A stretch of DNA of 64,000 bases from Mycolicibacterium sphagni (GCF_013337765.1 NZ_VBSB01000008.1:434001-498000); one strand, 5' to 3'. Shown: positions 1 through 10,004, numbered from the stretch's first letter. Notes: generated by a model from the letters alone, not told the origin. Translations and numbers: made by a program.

Positions 1-58
1 GGCACCCGATGCCGACCAGCACTCGACCTTGACCTCGCGACAAGAGGAACTCCTAACC

Positions 59-1243
59 ATGCTCTGGCATGCAATGCCACCAGAACTGAACACCGCGCGG
101 CTGATGGCCGGCGCGGGCCCGGCGCCGATGTTGCAGGCCGCCGCGGGTTGGGAGGCACTGGCCGCGGCTCTGGAGGTACAGGCCGACGAGCTCGCCGCGA
201 TCCTGGCCTCGCTGGGGGCGGCATGGACGGGCGCCAGCAGCGAGCGGGCCATCGCCGCGGCGGTGCCGATGATCGCCTGGATGAAAATCGTTGCCGTACA
301 GGCACAGAAGCGTGGGATGCAGGCGGCGGCGCAGGCCGCGGCCTACACGACCGCGCTGGCGATCACGCCGTCGCTGCCGGAGATCGCCGCCAATCACATC
401 ACCCGCGCGGTCTTGGTCGCCACCAATATCTTCGGCATCAACATGGTGCCGATCGGTCTCAAGGAGACCGATTACTTCGTCAGGATGTGGAATCAAGCAG
501 CCGGCGCGATGGACGCCTATCAGGCTGAGACCGCCGCCAACACGGTCTTCGAACCGCTGCCACCCATGAAGCCGATCGTGCTCCCGGACGCCGGCCAGGC
601 CGCCGAAGCGGGAACGATCAGCCTGCTGACGCAGATGGCAGCCACAGCCGCTGATCCACATGCGTTGGCCGCGTTGGCATCACAAGTCATGGCCAGCGCT
701 GACGCCGAGAAGGCCATGGCCTACGCCCAACAGGCGATGCCGTTCCTCACCCAGATCGGCCAACTCGGTGGCCAATTACAACAGCTGACGTCATTGGTGC
801 AGTCCGCGACCGGTATGGGAGGCGGCGTTGGCGGCGGCGAACGGGCCGCCAATGAGGCCATCCCACAGATGGGTTTGATAGGTGCCGCTCCGTTGTCCAC
901 CCATCCCCTGGCCGGCGGGTCAGGGCCGAGCGTTGGCGCCGGACTGATGCGCGCCGATGCGTTGCCCGGCTTGGCGGCCTCGGCGTCGCGCACCCCGCTG
1001 CTGGGTCAGTTGCTCGACGCCGCAACCGGTTCGGTGGCGCCTGCGTCCGCGGTTGCCGGCGCCGTCAGTGGTGCGGGTTCCTCGACCGCGGGCGGCGCCG
1101 CGCCACTGGGAGGGATGGCCGGCCACGGCGGCGCCCAGGCCGGCGTGGTCCGGGCGCTGGCGGCACCCGCCATGTTCGCAGCGCAATCGGACGACTCCGA
1201 GCAGAACGGCCGGGAGAGCTACGACGACGAGGACGACTGGTGA
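59..1243 (+). CDS. ppe68: PPE family protein of the ESX-1 locus (PPE68-like)
   Basis: 394 aa. The Pro-Pro-Glu signature is at residues 7-9 and the N-terminal ~170 residues form the helical PPE domain, with an AW-x-G turn. The rest is Ala/Gly-rich and ends in an acidic tail (about residues 378-394). The start at 59 gives MLWHAMPPEL, the usual PPE68 N-terminus, with AGAGGA-type purines just upstream; an in-frame TTG at 29 is less likely. PPE proteins pair with a PE protein and are exported by, or act at, the type VII system. Its place directly before esxB and esxA is the conserved ESX-1 order. Identity as PPE68 rests on N-terminal sequence and synteny. Confidence 0.93.
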   Translation: MLWHAMPPELNTARLMAGAGPAPMLQAAAGWEALAAALEVQADELAAILASLGAAWTGASSERAIAAAVPMIAWMKIVAVQAQKRGMQAAAQAAAYTTALAITPSLPEIAANHITRAVLVATNIFGINMVPIGLKETDYFVRMWNQAAGAMDAYQAETAANTVFEPLPPMKPIVLPDAGQAAEAGTISLLTQMAATAADPHALAALASQVMASADAEKAMAYAQQAMPFLTQIGQLGGQLQQLTSLVQSATGMGGGVGGGERAANEAIPQMGLIGAAPLSTHPLAGGSGPSVGAGLMRADALPGLAASASRTPLLGQLLDAATGSVAPASAVAGAVSGAGSSTAGGAAPLGGMAGHGGAQAGVVRALAAPAMFAAQSDDSEQNGRESYDDEDDW

Positions 1244-1337
1244 CCGCGTCCGCAACCGACTTCCCGGCCAGAAGGGCCGGAAGACTCACCACAGGTGTGG
1301 CGAGGAAGGCAACACAGGAAGAGAGAAAGAGTCGACC

Positions 1338-1640
1338 ATGGCAGAAATGAGGACCGACTCCGCGGCTCTCGGCGCGGAGGCCGCTAATTTCGACCGGATC
1401 TCCAATGAACTCCAGCAGGTCATCCGTGGCGTGGAGTCCACCGGCGGCGAGCTTGCCGCCCAATGGCGTGGCCAGGCCGGGCAGGCTGCCCAAGCTGCGC
1501 TGCTGCGCTTCCACGAGGCAGGGCAGGCGCAGATCAAGGCGCTCAGCGATATCTCGACCAGCATCTCGCAGGCCGGCATCCAGTACTCGAGCGCCGATGA
1601 CGAGCAGGCCGGCTCGCTGTCGTCGCAGATGAACTTCTGA
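1338..1640 (+). CDS. esxB: WXG100 protein EsxB (CFP-10)
   Basis: 100 aa. It has the WXG100 helix-turn-helix layout with W-R-G in the turn (about residues 43-45). The C-terminus carries the YxxxD secretion motif (Y-S-S-A-D) and ends SSQMNF, close to the known CFP-10 ending. The N-terminus [12 protein letters not shown] also matches CFP-10 closely. EsxB forms a 1:1 complex with EsxA and carries the signal recognised by the ESX-1 ATPase EccCb1. It lies 94 nt after ppe68 and 32 nt before esxA, the conserved pair order. Confidence 0.97.
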   Translation: MAEMRTDSAALGAEAANFDRISNELQQVIRGVESTGGELAAQWRGQAGQAAQAALLRFHEAGQAQIKALSDISTSISQAGIQYSSADDEQAGSLSSQMNF

Positions 1641-1672
1641 ATCAAGAACTCAACAGGAAACGGAGCGAAGCT

Positions 1673-1960
1673 ATGTCGGAACAGTCATGGAATTTCGCCG
1701 GCATCGAGGCCGGCGCAAGCTCGATCCAGGGTGCGGTGCAGACCACCCAAGGGCTCCTCGACGAGGGCAAGGGCTCGCTGGCCAACCTCGCGGCGGCCTG
1801 GGGCGGCAGCGGCTCGGAGGCCTATCAGGGTGTCCAGCGCAACTGGGACAACGCTTCTGCAGAGCTGAACAGCGCGCTGCAGAACCTGGCAAGCCGGATC
1901 ACGGAGGCCGGCCAGGCAATGTCCCAGACCGAATCCGGTGTCACCGGGATGTTTACCTAA
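1673..1960 (+). CDS. esxA: WXG100 protein EsxA (ESAT-6)
   Basis: 95 aa, the usual ESAT-6 length. The N-terminus ([13 protein letters not shown]) and the central [16 protein letters not shown] region match the family nearly residue for residue, and W-G-G forms the turn. It ends VTGMFT. It is the partner of EsxB and is secreted through the ESX-1 inner-membrane complex; in pathogens it is linked to membrane damage, in fast growers to conjugation control. A GGAG ribosome binding site precedes the ATG. A hairpin follows the gene (separate entry). Confidence 0.97.
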   Translation: MSEQSWNFAGIEAGASSIQGAVQTTQGLLDEGKGSLANLAAAWGGSGSEAYQGVQRNWDNASAELNSALQNLASRITEAGQAMSQTESGVTGMFT

Positions 1961-1974
1961 CGCAGCACAAGACG

Positions 1975-2038
1975 CGAGAGGAACACGGGATCGGTGCGCA
2001 CGGCTGTTACGCGTGCCGCCACGTCTCGTGTTCCCTCG
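1975..2038 (+). promoter_or_regulatory. Hairpin between esxA and espI, possible attenuator or mRNA stabiliser
   Basis: The arm CGAGAGGAACACG (1975-1987) pairs with CGTGTTCCCTCG (2027-2038), giving 12 paired bases with one bulged A and a 39-nt loop. It begins 14 nt after the esxA stop and ends 25 nt before espI. No U-run follows, so it does not look like a classic intrinsic terminator. A role in setting EsxBA output above the downstream genes is inference. Confidence 0.5.
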
Positions 2039-2063
2039 AGTCACAACTCAGACGAGGTTTTGT

Positions 2064-3236
2064 ATGTCGGCGGACTATAACCGGCTCTTCCAGCCCTTCG
2101 ACGGGCCGGAAGGCGCACCGGATCAGGATGATTCGGCCGGGAAACCCGCGCCCTCGTCCAACGGCCACCCGGTGGCACCCGTCGGCCGGCATGCGCGTCG
2201 AGACCGCCGCAACGACGTCACGGCACAACCCCCCGCTACCCGGGCAAGCATTGCGCAACGACCGACCGACCGGATCGCCGTCGCCCAACCCGGTCCGGCG
2301 GCCACCAAACCGCCCGCGGTAGAGGCATTCACAGGACCGGCCAAACGCGTACCCAAGCCTGTTTCGCGACAAGGCTGGCGCCGCTGGCTGCATAAGCTGA
2401 CCCGGATCAACCCCGGACTCTCCCCCGACGAGAAGCACGAGATCGCGTTACGCACCCGCATTCGCCGCAGCCCTCGCGGCGCCTACGACATCGGTGTGCT
2501 GGGTCTCAAAGGCGGTGCAGGCAAGACTGTGTTGACGGCGGCGTTGGGCTCGGTGTTCGCACAGGTCCGCGGCGATCGGATTCTGGTCGTCGACGCGGAC
2601 CCGGTGTCCGGAAATCTCGCCGAACGGGTGGGCCGCCAAACAAATTCGAGCATTGTCGACCTGTTGGCCGGAAACAGGCTGGCGAGCTACAACGACATCC
2701 GCGCGCACACCAGTGCCAACGCGGTCAAACTCGAAGTACTGGCAACCGAAGAATACGGCGCGTCACAGCGGCGGCTGAGCGATGACGACTGGCGCGGTGC
2801 GCTCGAGGCCGTGTCGGGGTTCTACAACCTGGTGTTGACCGACTGCGGGAACGGCCTGCCGGATAGGGCGATTCGCGGGCTGCTCACCACGATGTCGGGT
2901 GTGGTGATCGTGACCGGCGCCTCGGTGGACAGTGCCCGCCAGGCGGCGGTTGTCATCGACTGGATGCAGCGCAATGGATTCCGCGACCTGCTGAACCGTG
3001 CGTGCGTGGTGATCACCCACCTGGTGCCTGCGGAGTCCGACGCTGTCGCCAGCGACCTGGTGGGGCGATTGGGGCGGCACGTACGCAGCGACCGCATCGT
3101 GGTACTGCCCTGGGATCGACACATCGCCGCCGGGGTCGAGATTCAGCTCGAGGAACTCGGCGGGGCGTACACGAGGAAGATCCTCGAACTGGCCGCCGCA
3201 CTGTCCGACGACTTCGACGAGGCGGCGATCCGTTGA
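2064..3236 (+). CDS. espI: ESX-1 associated MinD/ParA-like ATPase EspI
   Basis: 390 aa. Residues 1-100 are Pro/Ala/Arg-rich and look disordered. From about residue 140 there is a MinD/ParA-type P-loop fold with the Walker A KGGAGKT (149-155), followed by ILVVDADPVSG as the Walker A-prime/switch strand. The start at 2064 (MSADYNRLFQPFDG) matches EspI N-termini; upstream in-frame codons overlap esxA. The M. tuberculosis EspI is longer (about 666 aa), mainly in the Pro-rich region. EspI is reported to down-regulate ESX-1 secretion when ATP is low; that role is carried over by homology and synteny. Confidence 0.88.
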   Translation: MSADYNRLFQPFDGPEGAPDQDDSAGKPAPSSNGHPVAPVGRHARRDRRNDVTAQPPATRASIAQRPTDRIAVAQPGPAATKPPAVEAFTGPAKRVPKPVSRQGWRRWLHKLTRINPGLSPDEKHEIALRTRIRRSPRGAYDIGVLGLKGGAGKTVLTAALGSVFAQVRGDRILVVDADPVSGNLAERVGRQTNSSIVDLLAGNRLASYNDIRAHTSANAVKLEVLATEEYGASQRRLSDDDWRGALEAVSGFYNLVLTDCGNGLPDRAIRGLLTTMSGVVIVTGASVDSARQAAVVIDWMQRNGFRDLLNRACVVITHLVPAESDAVASDLVGRLGRHVRSDRIVVLPWDRHIAAGVEIQLEELGGAYTRKILELAAALSDDFDEAAIR

Positions 3237-4795
3237 GCGCCCCCGCAAAAGCCGCCGCCGCGGCCGCTCCTGTCGCCGCCTCCGGCCCGCCCGCGACGGC
3301 CGCACCCGCCGCAAAACCCGCCACCACAAGGGTGACGGTCCTGACCGGCCGCCGGATGACCGACCTCGCCCTGCCTGCGGCCGCCCCGATGGAAACCTAT
3401 CTGGACGACGCGGTCTCGGCGTTGGCCGATCTGCTCGAGGACACGCCACCCGATGTGCTCGCGGGCTTCGACTTCTCCGCACAGGGGGTGTGGGCGTTCG
3501 CCAGGCCGGGGGCGCCGCCGCTGAGTCCCGATCAGTCACTCGACGACGCCGGTGTCGTGGACGGGTCCCTGCTCACCCTGGTGCCGGTCAGTCGCACCGA
3601 GCGTTACCGGCCGCTTGTCGAGGACGTCATCGACGCGATCGCCGTGCTGGACGAGTCCCCGCAGTTCGACCGAACGGCACTGACCCGCTTCGTCGCCGTC
3701 ACGATCCCGGTGACCACCACCGCGTTGACGGTGCTGGCGGCGCTGGGCTGGTGGGCCGACGGGCGCGATTATGTGTGGCCGCTCGTGATGGGCGTCCTCG
3801 GGATCGTCCTGCTCGCGGGGAGCATCGCCGCCGCGAAAATGTATAAGCTCACCGGACTTTCGGAGAGCCTGCTCATTGCCGCTTATCCGGTGATCGTGGC
3901 GGCCGTGGCGCTGGCCATTCCACCTCCGCAGGCAGCCGCCGCACTCGGCGCACCCCAATGGGCCGGTGGCGCCGCGGCGGTGATGTTGCTGACCCTGGTG
4001 ACTCGCGGCGGCCCGAGCCGGCGCATCGAATTGGCCACCTTCACCGTTGTCGCCTCGATCGCGCTGACGCTGGCGGCCATCTGTTTCGGCTATGACTGGC
4101 AGCACTGGGTACCGGCCGGTGCGATCGTGTTCGGGCTCTTCACCGTGACCAACGCCGCCAAGCTGACCGTCGCGGTCGCCCGCATCGCCCTGCCGCCGAT
4201 CCCCGCCCCCGGCGAAAGTGTCGCTCACGACGAACTTCTCGACGCCGTCGCCGGCCGGGAGGAGCCCGACGGTGAGACGCCCACCTGGCGCGCGATCATC
4301 GCCTCGGTGCCCGACTCCGCGGTGCGGCTGACCGAACGAAGTCACCTCGCCAAGCGCCTGCTGATCGGATTCGTCACCGCAGGCACCCTGGTTCTTGCGC
4401 TCGGTGCGATCAGCATCGTGGTGCGCGGCCACTTCTTCATTCACAGCCTGGTGGTGGTCGGTTTGGTAACCGTGGCGTGCGCGTTCCGGTCCCGGCTCTA
4501 CGCGGAGCGCTGGTGTGCGTGGGCGCTGCTGGCGGCGACCGTCGCCATCCCGCTTGGGGTGGTGGCACGGCTGAGTCACTGGTATCCGCACAGTGCCTGG
4601 CTGATGTTGGGCGGCTTCCTCGCCGCGGCCGTTGTCGCTCTGGCGGTCGTCGCCGCGGCCGCCGGGGTTCGGCGCATATCACCGGTGACGAAGCGAATCA
4701 TGGAACTGGTCGACGGGGTCGTCATCGCCGCGATTCTGCCCATGCTGCTGTGGATCACCGGCGTGTACGACATCGTCCGGAACATCCGATTCTGA
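3233..4795 (+). CDS. eccD1: ESX-1 membrane channel component EccD1
   Basis: 520 aa. A short Ala/Pro leader is followed by a ubiquitin-like cytosolic domain (about residues 30-110) and then about eleven hydrophobic membrane segments, ending WITGVYDIVRNIRF as in EccD1. The start is a TTG at 3233 that overlaps the espI stop by 4 nt (TTGA) and gives the family N-terminus (M)SAP; no ATG occurs until well inside the ubiquitin-like domain. EccD is the multispanning subunit thought to line the type VII inner-membrane complex, two copies per protomer. The overlap implies translational coupling to espI. Confidence 0.95.
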   Translation: MSAPAKAAAAAAPVAASGPPATAAPAAKPATTRVTVLTGRRMTDLALPAAAPMETYLDDAVSALADLLEDTPPDVLAGFDFSAQGVWAFARPGAPPLSPDQSLDDAGVVDGSLLTLVPVSRTERYRPLVEDVIDAIAVLDESPQFDRTALTRFVAVTIPVTTTALTVLAALGWWADGRDYVWPLVMGVLGIVLLAGSIAAAKMYKLTGLSESLLIAAYPVIVAAVALAIPPPQAAAALGAPQWAGGAAAVMLLTLVTRGGPSRRIELATFTVVASIALTLAAICFGYDWQHWVPAGAIVFGLFTVTNAAKLTVAVARIALPPIPAPGESVAHDELLDAVAGREEPDGETPTWRAIIASVPDSAVRLTERSHLAKRLLIGFVTAGTLVLALGAISIVVRGHFFIHSLVVVGLVTVACAFRSRLYAERWCAWALLAATVAIPLGVVARLSHWYPHSAWLMLGGFLAAAVVALAVVAAAAGVRRISPVTKRIMELVDGVVIAAILPMLLWITGVYDIVRNIRF

Positions 4796-4799
4796 ATCC

Positions 4800-5294
4800 A
4801 TGACCGCACAACGGAGATGGCGGCTCGACAGTGTCCGGCACGTGCTGATCGTCGCCATGATTGCGATCGCGATCGAGGGTGTCGCCGCCGTCATGCACAT
4901 CAGAGAAATTCACCAGGAGCCGCCACCGGCGGCCGCTGCGCTCGATCCGCCCTCCTCGGCGAGAAGTTCCAGCCCCTGCGAAGGAATCTCGCACCTGTAC
5001 GCCATCCACGGCACCGACTGCCGAGATCTGCCGGTCGTCACCACCCCTGGAGCGCTTGGCCCGGCCAACACCGGCGGGCCGGCCGGCGGCACCGACTGGG
5101 AACCGGCGTATCCGGGTTCCAATATCTGGATCCCCGATTACCAGATCAGCGGACGACTGTTCGTGATCCCGGCCGGCTCGCATCAGCCGCCGCCCGTGGG
5201 TTACGAGAGGTTAGGCCAGACACCGAGTGGAGCCACGCTTTACTGGCGACCGATCGGCCACGCTGACGATCCCCCTGCTGTCGGCAACAAATAG
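4800..5294 (+). CDS. ESX-1 locus membrane-anchored hypothetical protein
   Basis: 164 aa. One N-terminal membrane segment (about residues 13-31) is followed by a Pro/Ala/Ser-rich stretch and an extracytoplasmic domain with two cysteines (in SSPCEG and TDCRDL) and the aromatic motif SNIWIPDYQ. The C-terminus reads TLYWRPIGHADD. The ATG lies 4 nt after eccD1 and espJ starts 12 nt downstream, so it is in the same operon. I do not recognise the family. An accessory extracytoplasmic ESX-1 factor is a guess from position. The two cysteines could form a disulfide. Confidence 0.75.
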   Translation: MTAQRRWRLDSVRHVLIVAMIAIAIEGVAAVMHIREIHQEPPPAAAALDPPSSARSSSPCEGISHLYAIHGTDCRDLPVVTTPGALGPANTGGPAGGTDWEPAYPGSNIWIPDYQISGRLFVIPAGSHQPPPVGYERLGQTPSGATLYWRPIGHADDPPAVGNK

Positions 5295-5306
5295 GAGCTA
5301 TGAGCA

Positions 5307-5963
5307 ATGGCTGAACCCCTGACCGTCGACACCTCCCGCCTGCATGCCGCGGGGGAAACGTTGCAGGGAGTCGTCTTTCCGTCATTCCCGGCACCCGTCA
5401 CGGCGGCCGGGACGGATGCTATGTCGGCGGCCATCAACGCGACTATGCCGATCATCGAGGCGCCGGTCGCCGATGGCCTGCCCGCCGCGAAGGCTGCCTT
5501 GGATCAGACTGCGGCCAAGATGGCCAGCGCCGCAACGATCTACTCCGACGCCGACCATACCCTCGGTCGGCAGCTCGGCACGCAGGAGTTCGCCACCGCG
5601 CAGCCGGGTGCACGCGCGAGCGCACTGCGAACGGCGTCAACCGAACCGGAGCAGGTGGCAGCCACGGATGAGGCTTCTGCCGCCGCTTTCAGCGGCGCCG
5701 AGATAGCTTCGCAGATGACCCAATTCGTGGCTGCAGCCGCAATGGTGACGTCGGGCGCTCAGACGATTTCGCAGAGCGTGCAGGGAGTGGTCGGAAGTTT
5801 CTCCGGCAGCGCTATGCCGCCGGCGACTGAGGACGAGGCCGACGAGCAGCAGGCTACCGGCGCCACGGCCGGCGAACAGGCGCTGGAAGGCGTTCCCGTG
5901 CAGAGCGCGACGGGCCCTTCCCCTGCCGGCTCAGACCGTGGTGGTCAGCGCGCTGTTCAGTAG
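5307..5963 (+). CDS. espJ: ESX-1 secretion-associated protein EspJ
   Basis: 218 aa. The N-terminal ~100 residues ([19 protein letters not shown], then [23 protein letters not shown]) match EspJ and look like a long WXG100-type helical hairpin with a late YSDAD export-type motif (Y-x-x-x-D). The C-terminal half is low-complexity Ala/Gly/Gln. A good AGGAG site at 5293-5297 precedes the ATG. It is convergent with espK and the two ends overlap by about 33 nt. Shorter than the M. tuberculosis protein (about 280 aa), mainly in the disordered tail. Confidence 0.85.
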   Translation: MAEPLTVDTSRLHAAGETLQGVVFPSFPAPVTAAGTDAMSAAINATMPIIEAPVADGLPAAKAALDQTAAKMASAATIYSDADHTLGRQLGTQEFATAQPGARASALRTASTEPEQVAATDEASAAAFSGAEIASQMTQFVAAAAMVTSGAQTISQSVQGVVGSFSGSAMPPATEDEADEQQATGATAGEQALEGVPVQSATGPSPAGSDRGGQRAVQ

Positions 5964-8123
5964 CGCGCCGAGGTGCTTCCAGTACAGCCAGTCGGCGATG
6001 ACAGTCCGCCGATCGACGGGGTCGACCGTGCTGTGCGACTCGGCCAGTGCCACGGCCTCGGCGTGCAGAACGTAGGCGTGGAACGCCCGCAGGTGCGCTG
6101 CTTCGCGGCCAGTCGCATTGCTGGCCATGGGCTTCATCACGTCGAACCACATCAGAGGCCGCTTGTCGGCCGGCGGTTCGGCGCTGGCCGGGACAGGCGG
6201 CAGTAGGGCGGACAGCTGCCGGTCGGTCGTGTCCGCCAGCCGTTGCGCGGCCTCGGTGTCGACGACCTCGAGCCTGGCCCGGCCCGACATGCCCCCCGCC
6301 TCGGGGATCTCATCCGGTGCGAGAACCACTTTCGCCGCGCCGGCGTCCGACTGCCCGAAGTGCGCCTCGGTGGCGATCACCGCGCGCAGCTTCTTACCGC
6401 GATGGGTAGCCCAACCCTGCACCGCAACCAACGGATACGTCGCCCACGGCACCCGCTCGGACGGGGCGATGGCGTCGTCGGCTGTTGCCATATGCACCGG
6501 ACGGGGTAAGTGGACACCGGCGGGGATGTACGCCAGCCCGTAGCTGTTGGCTACGACGATCTCGCCGTCGGTGGTCACGCCGGTCACCCAGAAGAACCCG
6601 AAATCGTCGTGTCCGTCGCTGTCGGGGGCATTCAGGGCCGCGGCGATGCGCCGTGCCAGCCGCAGAGGATCAGGACCGCCGCCAGCGCGGCCCTCGGAGT
6701 TGTCGGCCGACGCGGCGGCGATGGCGTCCCGCGCGGCCAGCGCCGCCGACACCGGAATCGCCACTGCCGCAGCGGCATCCGCAAGGGTCGCCCGGTCGGG
6801 AGGCGCGGGGTTCGGCGCATTACGGGCTGCCGCAGTCCGGTTCGATCCGGATGTGGCGCGCGAGGACGGGTGCTGGCTCATCGGTCGTTGGCTCACCGGT
6901 GCACCGCCGGTCGCGGCCGGACCGCTGCTCGCACCACCGCCGCCACGGGCCGCGGGTGCCATCGTTCCTCCGCCGGGGACACCACCGCCTGCCACCGGGG
7001 CCGCGGCCGCAGGTGCCACTGCCGGGCCCGGATCTTCTCGATGGGTGGTTCCCATCGACGCTGGCACCGTCGGGGTGGGCGACGCGGAGGCCGGCGCCAA
7101 ACCCTTGCCGCCCCCGTCGGCGCCCGCCGCCGCGGCCGGTATTGCCGGCGCTGCTACCGAGCCGCCGTCTTCGGCGGCGATCGCAGGCGGCGTGGGCGCG
7201 TTCGGCCTGATCGACTCGGCGGGTGGTCGTGGGCCGGTCGTCTGTCCCCCGCCCGGCATCGGCGGAATGATGCTTCCGCCGGGAAATGCGGGCTGGGGCG
7301 CTGCGGGATTGGCTGTCGGGGCGTCGGCCTCGGGTTGCGTCGGTGTCGTCGGCTGCCCGTCCGTCGGGTTTCCATCGGGTAGCCGTGTGTCCGGCAGCGA
7401 GTCCTCCGGTTGACTGCCACCCGGCTGCGACGTGCCGGGCTGGGTGCTCCCGGGATCCGTCGCACCCGGCTCTGCCGCGCCCGGCTGGGTCGTGCCAGGG
7501 TCGATGACACCGGGCACCGTGGTGCCTGGTTGCGAGGTGCCGGGTTGGGTCGGCGTCGACAGTGTCAGGTCGACGGGTGGCATCTGCCGGTCGAGTAGTC
7601 CGGGCACAGCGTCTTTCGGGGGGTTCCATGCCTGGGTCGCGACGATCTGCTCGGCCGTGGCGGTGACCATGCCGACGTTCGCGGCGTAGGTCGTGGCGAG
7701 CACGGCGTTGATCGCGGAGGTGCGTTCGTCGGCCTCGAGCGTCGGGTCGTTCTGGATCACCGTGATCTGCCGCAGAGCGGTGTCCACGTTGTCGGCGATA
7801 TCGGACTTGGTGTGTGCGATCGCCACCGCGATGTGGTCGTGCCACGTGCTCGCACCGGCGATGTTCTCCTGGAGCGACATCAGGTAGTCGATCCGGGCAC
7901 CCAGTTCACCATCGGCCGCGATTGCGGCACCGCCCGACCAGATTCCGCCCTCGAACACCCGCGAACGTTGCTGCAGGCAGGTATCCAGAACGTCGGTGAC
8001 CCCGCGCAGCACGTGCGCGAATTGCTGCGCCCGGTCGTAGAAGACGTTCTCGTCAGCCTCGGGCCACCCGCCCGGTTCCAGCATCTGCCCGACGTATCCG
8101 CCGGTCGGCATCGCCACGCCCAT
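5931..8123 (-). CDS. espK: ESX-1 secretion-associated protein EspK
   Basis: 730 aa in three parts. The N-terminal helical domain (about 1-185) begins [20 protein letters not shown] and has WSGGAA in the turn. A long Pro/Thr/Gly/Ala linker (about 185-470) includes PGTTQPG-type tandem repeats. The C-terminal domain (about 490-730) has [40 protein letters not shown] and [12 protein letters not shown] signatures of EspK. EspK binds EspB and is thought to chaperone it to the secretion machine. It is the last gene of the - strand run after espL, 26 nt apart. The linker length is the most variable part of the family. Confidence 0.93.
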   Translation of the reverse strand: MGVAMPTGGYVGQMLEPGGWPEADENVFYDRAQQFAHVLRGVTDVLDTCLQQRSRVFEGGIWSGGAAIAADGELGARIDYLMSLQENIAGASTWHDHIAVAIAHTKSDIADNVDTALRQITVIQNDPTLEADERTSAINAVLATTYAANVGMVTATAEQIVATQAWNPPKDAVPGLLDRQMPPVDLTLSTPTQPGTSQPGTTVPGVIDPGTTQPGAAEPGATDPGSTQPGTSQPGGSQPEDSLPDTRLPDGNPTDGQPTTPTQPEADAPTANPAAPQPAFPGGSIIPPMPGGGQTTGPRPPAESIRPNAPTPPAIAAEDGGSVAAPAIPAAAAGADGGGKGLAPASASPTPTVPASMGTTHREDPGPAVAPAAAAPVAGGGVPGGGTMAPAARGGGGASSGPAATGGAPVSQRPMSQHPSSRATSGSNRTAAARNAPNPAPPDRATLADAAAAVAIPVSAALAARDAIAAASADNSEGRAGGGPDPLRLARRIAAALNAPDSDGHDDFGFFWVTGVTTDGEIVVANSYGLAYIPAGVHLPRPVHMATADDAIAPSERVPWATYPLVAVQGWATHRGKKLRAVIATEAHFGQSDAGAAKVVLAPDEIPEAGGMSGRARLEVVDTEAAQRLADTTDRQLSALLPPVPASAEPPADKRPLMWFDVMKPMASNATGREAAHLRAFHAYVLHAEAVALAESHSTVDPVDRRTVIADWLYWKHLGALLNSALTTTV

Positions 8124-8149
8124 GGTGGGAGTCCTTTTCCCGGAGACGG

Positions 8150-8518
8150 TTACGTCAGGTCCAAGCCGTTCTTCATCGATTGCGTGATGCCCGCCAGGTT
8201 CGCGTAAAGCTGAGCCTGTTTCTCACGGATGGACTCGCTGGCGGCGGCCTGCGCATTCTGCAATGCCTCGTTGATGCGGGAGCTGACCTCATCCGCCCCC
8301 AAACGCAGCAGGCCGTCCTCGACGTGCAGTCCGGTCAGCCAGCGCGCCCCGTCGACCGTCACTTCCACCGTCTTGTCCTCGTCGGTGCCGGTGAAGGTCG
8401 CGGTGCTCACCTGCTGGACCTGATCGCTCAGTGCGGAACTGAACTTCTCGAGGAACTGCATCGTCTCCGCGACCTGCGGATGGGTTCCCGGAGGCAATTG
8501 ATTGCTGCCAGTGGTCAT
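8150..8518 (-). CDS. espL: ESX-1 secretion-associated protein EspL (YbaB/EbfC-like fold)
   Basis: 122 aa. The size and layout, a helix, a short beta hairpin ([19 protein letters not shown]) and a long C-terminal helix, fit the YbaB/EbfC nucleoid-protein fold that EspL belongs to. Its ATG overlaps the espB stop by 4 nt, so it is coupled to espB. EspL is reported to stabilise EspE, EspF and related ESX-1 substrates and to act in regulation. Function here is by homology and synteny. Confidence 0.88.
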   Translation of the reverse strand: MTTGSNQLPPGTHPQVAETMQFLEKFSSALSDQVQQVSTATFTGTDEDKTVEVTVDGARWLTGLHVEDGLLRLGADEVSSRINEALQNAQAAASESIREKQAQLYANLAGITQSMKNGLDLT

Positions 8519-9993
8519 TTCGACTCCTTACCGTCGGATACATCCTTACGTCGGCGATTGCCGATAACTCCTTCTGTCCACTCCCGGTCCTCGGAGTACA
8601 GCGACTCCTCGGTCCCCTGCGCACGTTTGGCTTTGTTGTCCCCGCCTTGGCCTGCGCCGGCGCCGGGCGCACCCATCGGCATGCCCATGCCGCCACCGCC
8701 CGGTGCCGCGCCCGCGTTCGGAATCCGTCCGGCAGCACCGCCGTCACGGCCCGCACCCGGGGCGCCGCCGAGTGCGGACTCGGCATTGACCGACGGCTGC
8801 AACGGCATCGCCGGCATACCACCACCGCCACCGCCACCGACCGCCGCCGCTTTCATGCCGCTGCCCACCCCACCCATTGCCGAGTCGGCCGACAGACCCT
8901 TTAACGCCTCGGTCAATGCCGCGGTATCCCCGGGAGGAAGACCCGCGGACGGCACCGACGGTGTGCCGGTGGACGGCGTCGTGGGAGTCTCGGGCAGGTC
9001 GTCGTCGAACGTATCGTCCTCACCGGGGATGTCCGGGGCGTCGGGGTTTTCGGGGTTGTCCGGATTATCGGGGTCGTCCGGATTGTCGGGGTTATCGGGA
9101 TCGGGCTTTTCTGGTTCCGGTGGCGGTTCGATGCGTGTCGCCACCGGCGGGTTCTTCGGATTCACTGGCTGGAGCGGAAGCGACGCGCGCCGAATATATT
9201 CGGCCAGAACCTCTTCCGATTTCTTCTGCATCCTCTCGTACCACTCATAGACCTGGTACAGGTACTGGCGCCGAGAGGGGTCGGTCGAATAGATCAGAAA
9301 CCACTTGTCTGCTTCTGACACCTCGTACGCCGACGGATGCTCGACCAGCGCCCACTTCTGCGTCGCCGCGACGGTGGTGGCCTGCGCGGCAACGGTCGAA
9401 CAGAACTGCGCCATCTGGTACAGCCAGGACCGCTGGGCTTCGAAATTCACCTCCACAGCCATCGTGGCGTCGCCGTCCCACTGGGTGAACGGGCGGAAAC
9501 GCGTCGCGATCGCCTGCAGCGTGCGCTGGTAGGTATCCCATTCCCTGGCGAAGGCGTTCAACGCGGCGCCCTGGTCCGGTGCTTCGATATCGGTCGCTGC
9601 CTGGCGCACCTCGTAATACGGGTATTCCGGCGCCGCCGACGGCGGCTGGGCGGCCGGCAGCATGATGTCCTCGTCCTCACAACCGCCGCCCAGCATCCGA
9701 GCCGATACCGACGTGTTGTCGGTGATCGCGTCCGCGCCTTCCTCGTCGACCTGCTGGTAGGCCGCGGCGGCATTCCTCAGTGACTGCCCCAACCGTCGCC
9801 ATTCCCGTTCGCCCGCCCGCAGATACAGCCTGATCGCGTCGGCCGACAGCGCAAGTTGGGCCGCGGCGTCAACCACCATGGGCAGCGCACAGGCCGCCCT
9901 CGGGTTATCCGGTGGCGGTGTGGGCAGCGCCAATTCGAGTTCGGCGGCCCGCGCCAGCAGTTCGTCCTTCTCAACGTTCAGGGTCTGCGTCAT
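8515..9993 (-). CDS. espB: ESX-1 secreted substrate EspB
   Basis: 492 aa. The N-terminal ~280 residues form the PE/PPE-like helical bundle, with the WxG-type turn (EREWRRLG) and the export motif YQQVD soon after. Then comes an acidic linker with DNP/NPD tandem units (about residues 287-325) and an Ala/Gly/Met-rich tail, where MycP1 cleaves EspB in M. tuberculosis. EspB oligomerises into heptamers and is secreted through ESX-1. It starts 11 nt after the eccE1 stop on the same strand and overlaps espL. The repeat linker is a local peculiarity (see findings). Confidence 0.94.
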   Translation of the reverse strand: MTQTLNVEKDELLARAAELELALPTPPPDNPRAACALPMVVDAAAQLALSADAIRLYLRAGEREWRRLGQSLRNAAAAYQQVDEEGADAITDNTSVSARMLGGGCEDEDIMLPAAQPPSAAPEYPYYEVRQAATDIEAPDQGAALNAFAREWDTYQRTLQAIATRFRPFTQWDGDATMAVEVNFEAQRSWLYQMAQFCSTVAAQATTVAATQKWALVEHPSAYEVSEADKWFLIYSTDPSRRQYLYQVYEWYERMQKKSEEVLAEYIRRASLPLQPVNPKNPPVATRIEPPPEPEKPDPDNPDNPDDPDNPDNPENPDAPDIPGEDDTFDDDLPETPTTPSTGTPSVPSAGLPPGDTAALTEALKGLSADSAMGGVGSGMKAAAVGGGGGGGMPAMPLQPSVNAESALGGAPGAGRDGGAAGRIPNAGAAPGGGGMGMPMGAPGAGAGQGGDNKAKRAQGTEESLYSEDREWTEGVIGNRRRKDVSDGKESK

Positions 9994-10004
9994 AGATCAA
10001 TCCC

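Noticed and set aside
1..32. Possible last codons of a PE gene before ppe68
   Set aside because: One frame stops at 30-32, in the place expected for the end of pe35, but only about ten codons are visible and they carry no recognisable motif.
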